A DNA stretch of 64,000 nucleotides from Urbifossiella limnaea (GCF_007747215.1 NZ_CP036273.1:4696322-4760321); one strand, 5' to 3'. Positions 16,826 to 25,915 are shown, counted from the stretch's first letter. Made by a program: numbers and translations. The notes: generated from the letters alone by a model not told the origin.

Positions 16826-17872
16826 GTGCCCGCGATCCGCGTCCTGATCGTCGACGACTCGGCCGTGTTCCGCCGCGCGGTGGCCGGGGAGCTGTCCGCC
16901 GACCCGACCCTTGAAGTCGTCGGCACCGCGGCCAACGGCCGCATCGCCCTCGCCAAGCTGGCGCAGGTCGTGCCGGACCTCGTCGTCCTCGACGTGGAGA
17001 TGCCCGAGCTAGACGGGCTGGCGACGCTCCGCGAGATCCGCAAGACGTACCCGAAGCTGCCGGTCATCATGTTCAGCGCGGTGACCGAGCGCGGCGCGGC
17101 CGCGACCCTTGACGCACTCGCCCTCGGCGCCACCGACTACTTCCCGAAGCCGGCCGGCGGAGGGCTCGACGCTTCACTTCGAGTCATCCGTGAGGAGTTG
17201 ATCCCGGAAATCAAGGCGCTCTGTACCCGCCCCGCGGCGCTCCCCCCTACCCCGCACGTCGGACCGGTGCCCGTGTCCGGTCGCGTGGACGTGGTCGCGG
17301 TCGCGGCGTCCACCGGCGGGCCGAACGCCCTCGCCGACCTGTTCGCCGGCCTTCCCGTCGACTTCCCGGTGCCGGTCGTAATCGCCCAGCACATGCCGCC
17401 CATGTTCACCCGCCAACTCGCCGAGCGGCTGTCGGCGCGGTTCGCCGTGCGGGTCGAGGAGGGCCGAGCCGGTGCGGCACTCGCCCCCGGACACGCCTGG
17501 ATCGCGCCTGGGGATTATCACCTGGTACTCGCCCGCGACGCCGCGGGGGTGCGCGTGGTGTTGAACCAGGAGCCACCCGAGAACTCGTGCCGCCCGGCCG
17601 CGGACGTGATGTTCCGCTCGGTCGCCAAGGCGTACGGCCCGGCGGCGCTCGGCGTCGTCCTGACCGGCATGGGGCAGGACGGGCTACGCGGCAGCGAGGC
17701 GATTCGTGCCGCCGGCGGGCGGGTGATCGTCCAGGACGAGGCGACCTCGGTGGTGTGGGGGATGCCGGGGGCGGTGGCCCGCGCCGGGCTCGCCGACCGC
17801 GTTCTGCCGCTGGCCCAGCTCGCGCCCGAGGTCGTGCGGCGGGTCCGCGTCGGCCGGGAGGGCGGCCGATGA
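16826..17872 (+). CDS. cheB: Chemotaxis methylesterase CheB
   Basis: Protein-glutamate methylesterase/deamidase of 348 aa that resets receptors. An N-terminal receiver (VLIVDDSAVFRRAV, phospho-site LVVLDVEMPELDG, FPKPAGGG) is joined by a short linker to the esterase domain. The catalytic triad is visible: Ser in VAASTGGPNAL, His in IAQHMPPMFT and Asp in LTGMGQDGLRG. GTG start at 16826. The end overlaps the ATG of cheR by four bases (ATGA), so the adaptation enzymes are made together. Confidence 0.94.
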   Translation: MPAIRVLIVDDSAVFRRAVAGELSADPTLEVVGTAANGRIALAKLAQVVPDLVVLDVEMPELDGLATLREIRKTYPKLPVIMFSAVTERGAAATLDALALGATDYFPKPAGGGLDASLRVIREELIPEIKALCTRPAALPPTPHVGPVPVSGRVDVVAVAASTGGPNALADLFAGLPVDFPVPVVIAQHMPPMFTRQLAERLSARFAVRVEEGRAGAALAPGHAWIAPGDYHLVLARDAAGVRVVLNQEPPENSCRPAADVMFRSVAKAYGPAALGVVLTGMGQDGLRGSEAIRAAGGRVIVQDEATSVVWGMPGAVARAGLADRVLPLAQLAPEVVRRVRVGREGGR

Positions 17873-18684
17873 CCGCCCAGGACTTCGAGTACGTGTGCCG
17901 GTTCGTCCGCGACCGCAGCGCCATCGTGCTGGACGCGGGGAAGGAGTACCTCGTCGAGTCGCGCCTAAGCCCGCTCGCCGCGCAGCTCCGGCTCGGCTCG
18001 GTAGGCGACCTGATCGGGCAGCTGAGGACCGGCCGCGACGCCGGGCTCGGCACCCGCGTCATCGAAGCGATGGTGACGAACGAGACGCTGTTCTTCCGCG
18101 ATGTGCAGCCGTTCGACACCCTTCGGCGGGTCGTGCTGCCGGAGTTAATCCGCCGCCGCGAGGCGGAGCGGCGGCTGTCCGTCTGGTGCGCCGCGTGCTC
18201 GACCGGGCAGGAGCCGTACAGTCTTGCAATGCTGATCCGCGAGTACTTCCCGGCTCTCGTCACGTGGCACGTCAACATCCTGGCTACGGACCTGTCGGCG
18301 GAGGTTTTAGCTCGGGCGCGTGACGGTCGTTACAGCCAGCTTGAGGTGAACCGCGGGCTGCCGGCGGCCTTCCTCCTGAAATACTTCCGCCAGCAGGGCG
18401 GCGTGTGGGAATTAGCCGACGACATGCGGCGCATGGTCGAATTCCGGGAGCTGAACCTCGTCCGCGAGTGGCCGTCGCTGCCGCGGTTCGACCTCGTGTT
18501 CCTGCGGAACGTGATGATCTACTTCGACGTGGGCACGAAAAAGGCGATCCTCGATCGCGTGGCCCGCGTGCTGCGACCCGACGGTTACCTCCTCCTTGGA
18601 GCGGCCGAATCGACGATCAACCTGGCGGACAGTTTTCGCCGGGCGGAGGAATTAAAGGGCGGCTTTTACCAGTCCGTTGGCTGA
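17869..18684 (+). CDS. cheR: Chemotaxis methyltransferase CheR
   Basis: S-adenosylmethionine-dependent protein-glutamate O-methyltransferase of 271 aa, acting on receptor glutamates. The N-terminal helical domain ends at VTNETLFFRD. The SAM-binding site is VWCAACSTGQEPYSLAM, followed by ILATDLSAEVL, and the C-terminal part has DLVFLRNVMIYFD and LRPDGYLLLGAAES. No TPR extension is present. ATG at 17869 overlaps the cheB stop. The receptor gene in the same cluster is the obvious substrate. Confidence 0.94.
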   Translation: MTAQDFEYVCRFVRDRSAIVLDAGKEYLVESRLSPLAAQLRLGSVGDLIGQLRTGRDAGLGTRVIEAMVTNETLFFRDVQPFDTLRRVVLPELIRRREAERRLSVWCAACSTGQEPYSLAMLIREYFPALVTWHVNILATDLSAEVLARARDGRYSQLEVNRGLPAAFLLKYFRQQGGVWELADDMRRMVEFRELNLVREWPSLPRFDLVFLRNVMIYFDVGTKKAILDRVARVLRPDGYLLLGAAESTINLADSFRRAEELKGGFYQSVG

Positions 18685-18698
18685 CCACGGGGGCGAGG

Positions 18699-19160
18699 GT
18701 GGACACGCGGGACGAGTTACTCGGTGCGTTCGACACCGGCGTCGTGACCTCACTGCGGGAGTTGGCCGGCGTCGAGGCGGTCCGGTGCGGCGGGTGTGTC
18801 GGCGACGCCGACGTCGCGGCGGCGCTCCGGTTGGACGTCGGAGCGGGGTGGTGGGCAGCCCTCGCGTTCCCGTACGCCACCGCCGCCGCGCTCGCGCGCC
18901 GGGTGCTGGCGGGTGTCGCGGACGAGCCGGATGCCGCGTTGGTCCGCGACTGCGTGGCCGAGTTCCTGAACGTGGCGGCCGGGCAGGCCAAAACCCTACT
19001 CTATGGCACGCCGCACCACTTCACGTTCGCCACCCCGACCACGCCGCCTGACACGGCCGCCGGGGACGGGGTCGGATTCGAATCCGAGTGCGGCACGTTC
19101 CTCCTGTACCTGTTCCCGGCGGCCGCAACTGCAGCGCCGACCATCTGCCAGGGGGCCTGA
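18699..19160 (+). CDS. CheX/CheC-like chemotaxis phosphatase
   Basis: Protein of 153 aa that resembles CheX, which removes phosphate from CheY. The signature helix is DCVAEFLNVAAGQAKTLLYG, containing the ExxN pair (E-F-L-N) that inserts into the CheY active site in this family. The following strand HHFTFATPTTP also fits. Only one ExxN helix is seen, as in CheX rather than CheC. GTG at 18699 is chosen because a GGGGGCGAGG purine stretch precedes it; homology does not fix the start. It sits between cheR and the kinase-receiver gene, with two bases before the latter. Confidence 0.72.
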   Translation: MDTRDELLGAFDTGVVTSLRELAGVEAVRCGGCVGDADVAAALRLDVGAGWWAALAFPYATAAALARRVLAGVADEPDAALVRDCVAEFLNVAAGQAKTLLYGTPHHFTFATPTTPPDTAAGDGVGFESECGTFLLYLFPAAATAAPTICQGA

Positions 19161-19162
19161 CG

Positions 19163-20722
19163 ATGACCAGAGCGACCCGTGGAGTGGTTTCCGCCGCCGA
19201 GTTCGCACAGCGCGTTACCCTCAGTGGACTACTCGACCCGGCCGACATCCCCCCGGCTGCCGACGGCGCGACGGCCGCGCGTATGCTCGTCGAGGCCGGG
19301 AAGCTGACCGCCTTCCAGGCCGAAGCGATCCTCGGCGAGCGGTTCGAGGAGTTGCGGATCGGGAACTACGAGGTTCTCGACCGACTCGGGGCCGGCGGGA
19401 TGGGTGCGGTGTTCAAGGCCCGGCACCGACGGATGAAGCGCGTCGTCGCCCTCAAGGTGCTGTCCCGCGAGGGCGCGCGCTCGGGCACGCTGGCCGAGCG
19501 GTTCCAGCGCGAGGTGGAGACGCTCGCCCGGCTCGCCCACCCCAACATCGTGATGGCTTACGACGCCGACGAGGCGGAGGCCGGGCCTTTCCTGGTGATG
19601 GAACTCGTGACCGGCCGCGACCTGGCCTCCGAGGTCGCCGACCGCGGGCCGCTCCCGGTCGAGGACGCAGTCGACCGCATCCTTCAGGCCTCCCGCGGGC
19701 TCGAGTACGCCCACGCCCAGGGGATCGTTCACCGGGACATCAAGCCGGGGAACATCCTCCGCGATACCGAGGGGCTTGTGAAGGTGGCCGACCTCGGGCT
19801 GGCCCGGTTGAACGAGCCCGCCAATCCGGCCGCGAACCTGTCACTGACCCAGGCCGGCACGGTCGTCGGCACGGCCGAGTACATGCCGCCCGAACAGGCC
19901 GTCGATTCTGGTGAGGTAGACCACCGGGCGGACGTGTACAGCCTCGGCTGCACGCTGTTCTTCCTGCTGACCGGCCGGGCACCGTACCAGGCTGCTTCGA
20001 TCATGTCGATGTTCTTGAAGCACCGTGACGAGCCGGTGCCGAGCGTCCGTGCCCTACGGCCGGCGGTGCCGGCCGAGCTCGACGCCGTGTTCCAGCGGAT
20101 GGCCGCGAAGGCGCCCGCCGACCGCTACCAGTCGATGACGGAGGTGGCTGCGGCACTGGAACGAGTCCGGGCGAACCTCTCGCCGGCCAACGTTGGGACT
20201 GGTGAGTGGTCGGCGATGCCGCCTGCGTCGGCCGTGCCTCCCGGCAAGACCCGCGTCATCGACCGAAACTCCCCCGCGGGGTCCAGCGAGTCGACTGGGG
20301 AGTTCGCGCTGTCACCACCGTCCACCGCCACGGCCGCGCCGGCGAGCGGCGTCGCAGGACGAACCGTCGTGCTGGCGGAGCCGTCGCGGACGCAGGCCGG
20401 GATCATCCGCCGCTACCTCCAGCAACTCGGCGCCGCGAACGTGCACGCGGCCGAGTCGGGGGCCGAGGCACTCGCGCTCGCGAAACGCGAGGGAGCGGCA
20501 GTGGTCGTTTCGTCGATGCACCTGAAAGACATGACCGGGGCACAACTCGCGACCGCGTTACTGGCTGACCCCTCGTGCGCCGGAGTCGGGTTCGTGTTGG
20601 CGACCAGTGAGGCCGACGGCCAAGCCCCCGGCGCCGTCCCCACCAGCCCGCGAGTCGTGGTGATGCCGAAGCCCTTCGACGCCGAGCGCCTCGCCCGATC
20701 GGTCGCCGCCGTCGTACGCTAA
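19163..20722 (+). CDS. Ser/Thr kinase fused to a degenerate receiver domain
   Basis: Hybrid of 519 aa that closes the chemosensory operon. The kinase domain (about residues 68-335) is complete: LGAGGMGAVFKA, Lys 98 in VALKVL, HRDIKPGNIL at 190-199, DLG at 210-212 in place of DFG, and EYMPPEQ. A low-complexity linker (about 340-398) leads to a receiver fold (400-519). In that receiver the acidic pair is replaced by EP (406-407) and the phospho-acceptor position reads VVSSMHLKDMTG, Ser where Asp is expected, while the Lys of MPKPF (503) remains. No membrane segment is seen. It probably takes a docking cue from the Che proteins rather than a phosphate; this is inference. Confidence 0.9.
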   Translation: MTRATRGVVSAAEFAQRVTLSGLLDPADIPPAADGATAARMLVEAGKLTAFQAEAILGERFEELRIGNYEVLDRLGAGGMGAVFKARHRRMKRVVALKVLSREGARSGTLAERFQREVETLARLAHPNIVMAYDADEAEAGPFLVMELVTGRDLASEVADRGPLPVEDAVDRILQASRGLEYAHAQGIVHRDIKPGNILRDTEGLVKVADLGLARLNEPANPAANLSLTQAGTVVGTAEYMPPEQAVDSGEVDHRADVYSLGCTLFFLLTGRAPYQAASIMSMFLKHRDEPVPSVRALRPAVPAELDAVFQRMAAKAPADRYQSMTEVAAALERVRANLSPANVGTGEWSAMPPASAVPPGKTRVIDRNSPAGSSESTGEFALSPPSTATAAPASGVAGRTVVLAEPSRTQAGIIRRYLQQLGAANVHAAESGAEALALAKREGAAVVVSSMHLKDMTGAQLATALLADPSCAGVGFVLATSEADGQAPGAVPTSPRVVVMPKPFDAERLARSVAAVVR

Positions 20723-21046
20723 CGGTTGCGCGTCGCTCGCCCCTGGCCCCAGCCACCCGGAGCGGCACCCCGGCGTTGCGAGAACGCTCCCGGCCGAGTC
20801 GAAGGCGGTCGCCGACACACCCCTGGAAGCGGGTGGTGCCGTGATTCAAGGGCGAGTGCTGGATCGGCCATCAGGCCACCCTGCCCCCGTGTCATCCGAG
20901 GGCGCTCAGCCCTTGGCAGCTTCTCGCGCTTGGCCCTCGACGCACTCGGTAGAATCCGAGCGCGGCTGAGCGTGCTCGGCGCGAGGGCCGGGCTCGGGGG
21001 AGCGAGCCCGTCTCGTAGGGACTACCCCCTTGTCGTGCCGCTGCGG
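20723..21046. other. Gene-free stretch between convergent genes
   Basis: 324 bases between the end of the kinase-receiver gene and the end of glgX. No coding sequence of known type is seen. It holds a hairpin at 20989-21010 (8-bp stem CGGGCTCG / CGAGCCCG, loop GGGGAG) that could end either transcript but has no T-run on either side. The remainder shows no recognised repeat or RNA gene. Confidence 0.5.
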
Positions 21047-23095
21047 CTACCGCGTCTCCGCGAAGAGCATGACGACCGACCGCGCGCCGGCCCGGTAGCT
21101 CACGCCCGGTATTGCGGGCGCCGCGGTCCACTCGCAGATATCGTCCGGCGACGGCAACGCGGTGTCGATCCAGCGCCGCCATCCCCTCCCACCCGGCAAC
21201 TCGAACTCGAGCGGCTCCCAGTAGCCGTTCAGGATCATGTGGAACGTCAGCCCCTCGCCCGGGAGCTCGCCCCCGAACGCGATGCTGCGGGAGTTCTCGC
21301 CCCAGTCGGGCTGGTTCAGTCGCGTCCCGTGCCAGGCCTTGTTCGCCCGGGCGATCAGTTCCGTGAGGCTCAGCCGCTGCTCCTCGTGCCACACGTCCCG
21401 GAGTACCCGGCGGGCGAGCAGCAGTTTCACGAACCGGTGGACGTCGGCGTGCTTCTGCACCAACGCCCAGTCGAACCAGTTGGCCTCGGTGTCGTGGCAG
21501 TAGAAGTTGTTGTTCCCGCCCTGCGTTCGCCGCACCTCGTCGCCCATCAGGATCATCGGCAGCCCGATCGACATCAGCGTGGTGGCGTGAGCGTTCTTAA
21601 CCTGCCGGTTCCGCATCGCCTCCACCGCGGGGTCGTCGGTCGGGCCTTCGGCGCCGCAGTTCCAGCTCCGGTTGTCGTTCGCCCCGTCGCGGTTTTGCTC
21701 CCCGTTGGCCTCGTTGTGCTTCTCGTTGTAACTCACGAGGTCGTTGAGCGTGAACCCGTCGTGGCAGGTCACGAAGTTGACGCTCTGCTCGGCCTCGCGC
21801 CCCTTGTGGCCGTACACCTCGTGGCTGCCGAGCATCCGGTCGGCGAACCGCCCGACCGAGCCGGGGGCGCCGCGGAGGAAGTCGCGCGCGTCGTCGCGGA
21901 ACCGGCCGTTCCACTCCTTCCAGGCGTCGCCGACGAAGCTCCCCACCTGGTACAACCCGGCCGCGTCCCACGCCTCGGCGATCAGCTTTATCCCGGCCAG
22001 CGCCGGGTCCGACTCGATGTCCCACAGCACAGGCGCGTTCGGCAGCGGGCGGCCGTCCGGGGCGCGGGACAGGATCGACGCGAGGTCGAACCGGAACCCG
22101 TCCACGTGCATCTCGGTCACCCAGTAGCGCAGGCTGTCCACAATCAGCCGGCGGGCGACCGGGTGGTTGGCGTTGAACGTGTTGCCGCACCCGGAGTAGT
22201 CGGCGTACCGGCTCCCGCCCTGTTCGAGCATGTAGTACGTCGGGTTGTCGATCCCCTTGTACGAGAGCGTGGGGCCGTCGTGGTTCCCCTCGGCGGTGTG
22301 GTTGAACACCACGTCGAGGATCACCTCGATGCCGGCCCGGTGGAGCGCCTTGACCATGTCGCGGAACTCGTCCACCGCGCCGAGCGGGTCGCGGCGGGAG
22401 CTGTACTGCGGGTGCGGCGAGAAGTAGTTGACCGACTGGTAGCCCCAGTAGTTAACGAGCCCGGCCGGGCAGGCGAACGGGTCGAAGGCGTGGACCGGCA
22501 GCAACTCGACCGCGGTAACGCCGAGGTCGCGCAGGTAGTCCACCTTCTCGGCCAGCCCGACGTACGTCCCGCGGACGGCGTCCTTCAGCCCCGAGTTCGG
22601 GTGGCGGGTAAAGCCGCGGACGTGCATCTCGTAGACGACGGTCCGAGCCGACGGTCGGCGGAGCGGGGCGTCGCCCTCCCAGTCGTAAGCGCCGCTGTCC
22701 ACGACGACACTCTTCATCGCGGTCGCGGCGTTGTCGCCGGGGCGGCGGGCCGGCTCCGGGGAGTACCCGGGCGGGATGACGACGCCGCGGCCGTAGGGGT
22801 CGAGGAGAACCTTCTCGGGGTCGAACCGCAGCCCCCGGTCGGGGTCAACCGGCCCGCGCACCCGGTAGCCGTAGAGCTGTCCGGCCTTCACCCCCGGGAC
22901 GAACGTGTGCCAGTAGTGGTAGGTGCGGTTCGAGACGGGGTCGAGGGGCACGACGCGGGCCGCGGCGCCGTCCTCGCGGTCGAACAGGAGCAGGTCCACG
23001 CCGCCCGCGGTGCGCGAAAACAGGCTGAAGTTGCAGCCGCCGTCGGCGACGGTCGCGCCGAGGGGGGCGGGTTGACCGGTGATCGTGGGGTTCAT
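21047..23095 (-). CDS. glgX: Glycogen debranching enzyme GlgX
   Basis: GH13 isoamylase-type enzyme of 682 aa that hydrolyses alpha-1,6 branches of glycogen limit dextrin, a cytoplasmic partner of glycogen phosphorylase. An N-terminal CBM48-like domain (PAPLGATVADGGCNFSLFS) precedes the barrel. Catalytic sites are visible: nucleophile in VDGFRFDLASIL, acid/base Glu in KLIAEAWDAAG and the third carboxylate in VTCHDGFTLND. ATG at 23095 has GGGAG five bases upstream. The phosphorylase gene it should work with lies 17 kb away in the minus-strand cluster. The 233 bases upstream, before the divergent antiporter, must carry both promoters. Confidence 0.94.
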   Translation of the reverse strand: MNPTITGQPAPLGATVADGGCNFSLFSRTAGGVDLLLFDREDGAAARVVPLDPVSNRTYHYWHTFVPGVKAGQLYGYRVRGPVDPDRGLRFDPEKVLLDPYGRGVVIPPGYSPEPARRPGDNAATAMKSVVVDSGAYDWEGDAPLRRPSARTVVYEMHVRGFTRHPNSGLKDAVRGTYVGLAEKVDYLRDLGVTAVELLPVHAFDPFACPAGLVNYWGYQSVNYFSPHPQYSSRRDPLGAVDEFRDMVKALHRAGIEVILDVVFNHTAEGNHDGPTLSYKGIDNPTYYMLEQGGSRYADYSGCGNTFNANHPVARRLIVDSLRYWVTEMHVDGFRFDLASILSRAPDGRPLPNAPVLWDIESDPALAGIKLIAEAWDAAGLYQVGSFVGDAWKEWNGRFRDDARDFLRGAPGSVGRFADRMLGSHEVYGHKGREAEQSVNFVTCHDGFTLNDLVSYNEKHNEANGEQNRDGANDNRSWNCGAEGPTDDPAVEAMRNRQVKNAHATTLMSIGLPMILMGDEVRRTQGGNNNFYCHDTEANWFDWALVQKHADVHRFVKLLLARRVLRDVWHEEQRLSLTELIARANKAWHGTRLNQPDWGENSRSIAFGGELPGEGLTFHMILNGYWEPLEFELPGGRGWRRWIDTALPSPDDICEWTAAPAIPGVSYRAGARSVVMLFAETR

Positions 23096-23328
23096 CGCGG
23101 CTCCCTGTCGGGTTGGTTCGGATGCGCGTCACCCGCCCGGTTCAGGCGAACCTGGCGAACGTATCGAAAAGTGCTTCCCTGCCGGTCTCCCGTGCGGATA
23201 CTTCCGCGTGAGCCGCCGGCCGCACTTGCCTATTTTCCTTCGCCGTGCCTTGATGGAGGTAACACGTCCCGCCCGCGGGGTGCCGTGACCACCCGTCTCC
23301 GATAACCCCTGCAGCGGGGCTCGCACTC

Positions 23329-24603
23329 ATGTTCGACACCATTCTCGCACAGGCCCACAGCCTGCCGCCGCTGGCCCGGTTCTCGGTGGCGATGCTAATC
23401 CTCTTCACCGTCCCGCCGCTGTGCCGCCGCGCGCGCGTCCCTGGCGTGGTCGGGCTGCTGGTGGCCGGGGTACTGATCGGGCCGCACGGTCTTGAGGTCG
23501 CCCCCAAGCACGGGGAGGTCGCCAACTTCTTCGCCGAGCTCGGCAAGCTCCTGCTCATGTTCTTCGCCGGGCTGGAGATCGACCTCGTCATGTTCAACCG
23601 GTCGCGGAACCGGTCGCTCGGGTTCGGCGCGCTCACGTTCACCCTGCCGCTCGCTGGCGGCTTCCTGGTCGGGTTCTGGGCCGGGTACCCGTGGGTCGGC
23701 GCCCTGCTCATCGGGTCCCTGCTGGCGTCCCACACGCTGATCGCGTTCCCGATCGTGGAGAAGCTCGGCCGCGTGCGGAACGAGGCGGTCACGGTGACCA
23801 TCGGCGCGACCGTGTTCACCGACGTCGCCGCCCTGCTCGTTCTCGCGGTGTGCATCCCGATCCACGCCTCGGGGTTCTCCCCGGAGTCGTTCGCGATCCA
23901 GTTGCTCCAGCTCGCCGTCTACGTCCCCGCCGTGGTCCTCGGGCTGGGGTGGGTCAGCCGCAAACTATTTGCCTACAAGCCGGCCAAGGAGGGGCAGTTC
24001 GCCCTGATGCTGCTGATGGTCGCGGTGGCGGCGGTCGCGGCCGAGGCGATCCACCTGGAGGGGATCATCGGCGCCTTCCTGGCCGGACTGGCCGTGAACA
24101 CCGCGACCCGGAACAGCGAGGCCAAGCACGAACTGGAGTTCATCGGGAACCACCTGTTCATCCCGGTCTTCTTCCTGACGATCGGGTTCCTGATCGACCT
24201 GAAAGCGTTCGCCGACACCCTCGTATCCAACTTCTGGCTCGTCTTCGGGATCGTCGGCGGGCTGATCGGGTCGAAGTTCGTCGCCGCCGAGATCGCCCGC
24301 CGCATGTACAGCTACACCCGCGACGAGGGGCTGACGATGTGGTCGCTCTCGCTCCCGCAGGTCGCCGCGACCCTTGCGGCCGCGCTGGTCGCGTACGACA
24401 CGAAGAACGCGGCCGGCGAGCGACTGATCGACGAGCCGGTGCTGAACTCGGTGATCGTGCTGCTCGTCGTCACCTCCGTTCTCGGTCCGGTTCTCACCGA
24501 GCGGTTCGCCCGGCGGCTGCCGCCCCCGGGCGGCGGGGTCGAGCCGGCAGCCCCGCCGACCGCGACGGTGGTGGCCGTCGGGGAGCACCACAGCTTGGTG
24601 TGA
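23329..24603 (+). CDS. CPA2-type cation/proton antiporter
   Basis: Inner-membrane protein of 424 aa with about 12 hydrophobic segments, of the KefB/NapA-like CPA2 group exchanging Na+ or K+ for H+. Family features are VVGLLVAGVLIGPHGL, LLLMFFAGLEIDL, the conserved acidic helix TIGATVFTDVAAL and EGIIGAFLAGLAVN. There is no C-terminal RCK/TrkA nucleotide-binding domain, only a 30-residue tail, so gating by NAD(H) is unlikely. It is the only plus-strand gene inside a long minus-strand block; its stop codon lies at the edge of a hairpin shared with the convergent HlyD-type gene. Confidence 0.9.
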   Translation: MFDTILAQAHSLPPLARFSVAMLILFTVPPLCRRARVPGVVGLLVAGVLIGPHGLEVAPKHGEVANFFAELGKLLLMFFAGLEIDLVMFNRSRNRSLGFGALTFTLPLAGGFLVGFWAGYPWVGALLIGSLLASHTLIAFPIVEKLGRVRNEAVTVTIGATVFTDVAALLVLAVCIPIHASGFSPESFAIQLLQLAVYVPAVVLGLGWVSRKLFAYKPAKEGQFALMLLMVAVAAVAAEAIHLEGIIGAFLAGLAVNTATRNSEAKHELEFIGNHLFIPVFFLTIGFLIDLKAFADTLVSNFWLVFGIVGGLIGSKFVAAEIARRMYSYTRDEGLTMWSLSLPQVAATLAAALVAYDTKNAAGERLIDEPVLNSVIVLLVVTSVLGPVLTERFARRLPPPGGGVEPAAPPTATVVAVGEHHSLV

Positions 24604-24622
24604 CCCGGGCATCCCGGGGTCA
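24601..24622. terminator. Hairpin embracing both stop codons of a convergent pair
   Basis: The sequence TGACCCGGG-CAT-CCCGGGGTCA forms a 9-bp stem with one bulged G and a 3-base loop. Its left edge is the TGA of the antiporter (24601-24603) and its right edge is the complement of the TGA of the HlyD-type gene (24620-24622). It is symmetric, so it could stop transcription from both sides, though no T-run follows. Confidence 0.45.
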
Positions 24623-25915
24623 GAAGACGAAGTTCTCCCAGCTGTGAATCCGCAGGATGATCTTCCGCAGGATCGACAGGGCGTGCGCCCGCTCGGTGTA
24701 GATCGCCACGCTCGCCGCGGCCCCGACCGGCAGGTTCAGGTTCGACACGTCCTCGGCGTAGTCGAAGACCACCGGCACGTACCCCGGCGCGGTCACCGGC
24801 GTGCCGGTGACCATCTGCCCGCCGGTGTCCAGCTCGCCCTCGCGGATCGCCGTCAGCGTCCGCCGCACCTTCACCTTGAACGACCGCCCCGGGTACGCGT
24901 CGAACACGGCCTCCGCATCGAGACCCGGCTTGATGTCCGACAGCACCCGCTGGTGGAAGCTGGCGACGAGAAGCGGCTTCTCCCCGGTCACGAAGGCCAG
25001 CAGCGGCTTGACGCCCAGGGCGGTGGCCATCTGCCCGGGGCGGAGGAGCTTCTGCGGGACGTACCCGTCTGACGGGGCGCGGACCACCGTCTGCTCCAAG
25101 TCCCACCGCGCCCGCTCCAGCAGCGCCGTCGTCTCGCGCACCTCGGGGTTCTGGCCGTCTACCTGGGTGGTGAACTCGGTCCGCACCTTCCTCTCGGCCG
25201 CTTCGGCCGCGGCCAGCGCCTGCCGAACCGACTCCAGGCTGGCACTGCCGCCTCGCAGCTTCTCGGCCGCGAGGCGCTCGTTCGCCTCGGCCTGACTGTG
25301 CTCCTGTTGCGTAGTCTTGAAATTCGCCTCGGCCCGGTCGAACTCCCCTTGGCTCATCGCCGCTTGCGCGAGCGAGTTCTTGGCTCGACCGAACTGTGCC
25401 GTCGCGAGTTCGAGCCGTTCCTTCAGCTCGACCACCTTGCTCTTGGCGCCGTCGTGCTCCTCGCGCAGCTGCCGGTCGTAGGACGACTCGGACGCCAGCA
25501 GCGTGGCACGGGCCTGCCGCGTCGTCGCCTCCGCGGCGGCAAGCTGCTCGGCGAGCTGTGCGAACTTGCTGTTCTTGACGGCCAAGGAGGCCCGCAGCCG
25601 GTCGACCTCGATCTGGAACGGCTTGGCGTCGAGCTTGAAGAGCACGTCGCCCTGCTTGAGCGGCTGGTTCGCCTCGAACGGCACCTCCACGACGACGCCG
25701 CGGACCTGCGAGACGACCTGGACGACCGGCGCGTACAGCCGGCCGTCGTGACTGACCGGGTGGAAGATCGACAGGGCGACGAACAACACCCCGAGGATCG
25801 ACGCCCCGATCAGCATGGCCGTGCAGACCGTGTACGTCGTCACGGGGAGGAGCTTGTACTTCTTGAAGATCAGCCAGCAAATGAGGGCGTAGACCCCGAC
25901 GAGTGATTCGACCAC
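24620..25915 (-). CDS. HlyD-family membrane fusion protein
   Basis: Periplasmic adaptor of 431 aa. It begins with a short helix (ALICWLIFKKYKLL) and one transmembrane segment (about residues 32-52). Then come a first barrel/lipoyl half (VSQVRGVVVEVPFEANQPLKQGDVLFKLD), a long alanine/glutamate-rich coiled coil (about 95-250), the second lipoyl half (VRAPSDGYVPQKLLRPGQMA) and a beta-barrel. GTG at 25915. The upstream DUF3302 gene makes this the same two-gene layout as E. coli yiaW-yiaV and yibI-yibH, whose role is not established. No ABC or RND pump gene is adjacent, so the partner transporter is unknown. Confidence 0.9.
   Translation of the reverse strand: MVESLVGVYALICWLIFKKYKLLPVTTYTVCTAMLIGASILGVLFVALSIFHPVSHDGRLYAPVVQVVSQVRGVVVEVPFEANQPLKQGDVLFKLDAKPFQIEVDRLRASLAVKNSKFAQLAEQLAAAEATTRQARATLLASESSYDRQLREEHDGAKSKVVELKERLELATAQFGRAKNSLAQAAMSQGEFDRAEANFKTTQQEHSQAEANERLAAEKLRGGSASLESVRQALAAAEAAERKVRTEFTTQVDGQNPEVRETTALLERARWDLEQTVVRAPSDGYVPQKLLRPGQMATALGVKPLLAFVTGEKPLLVASFHQRVLSDIKPGLDAEAVFDAYPGRSFKVKVRRTLTAIREGELDTGGQMVTGTPVTAPGYVPVVFDYAEDVSNLNLPVGAAASVAIYTERAHALSILRKIILRIHSWENFVF

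Noticed and set aside
19066-19090. GGATTCGAATCC resembling a tRNA T-arm
   Set aside because: It lies inside the cheX-like coding frame and no cloverleaf can be drawn around it.
20726-23305. Very long open frame opposite glgX
   Set aside because: It is the antisense shadow of a high-GC gene; its translation has no family pattern and is rich in Arg, Pro and Val. The same holds for the long frames opposite glgP and the phosphoketolase gene.
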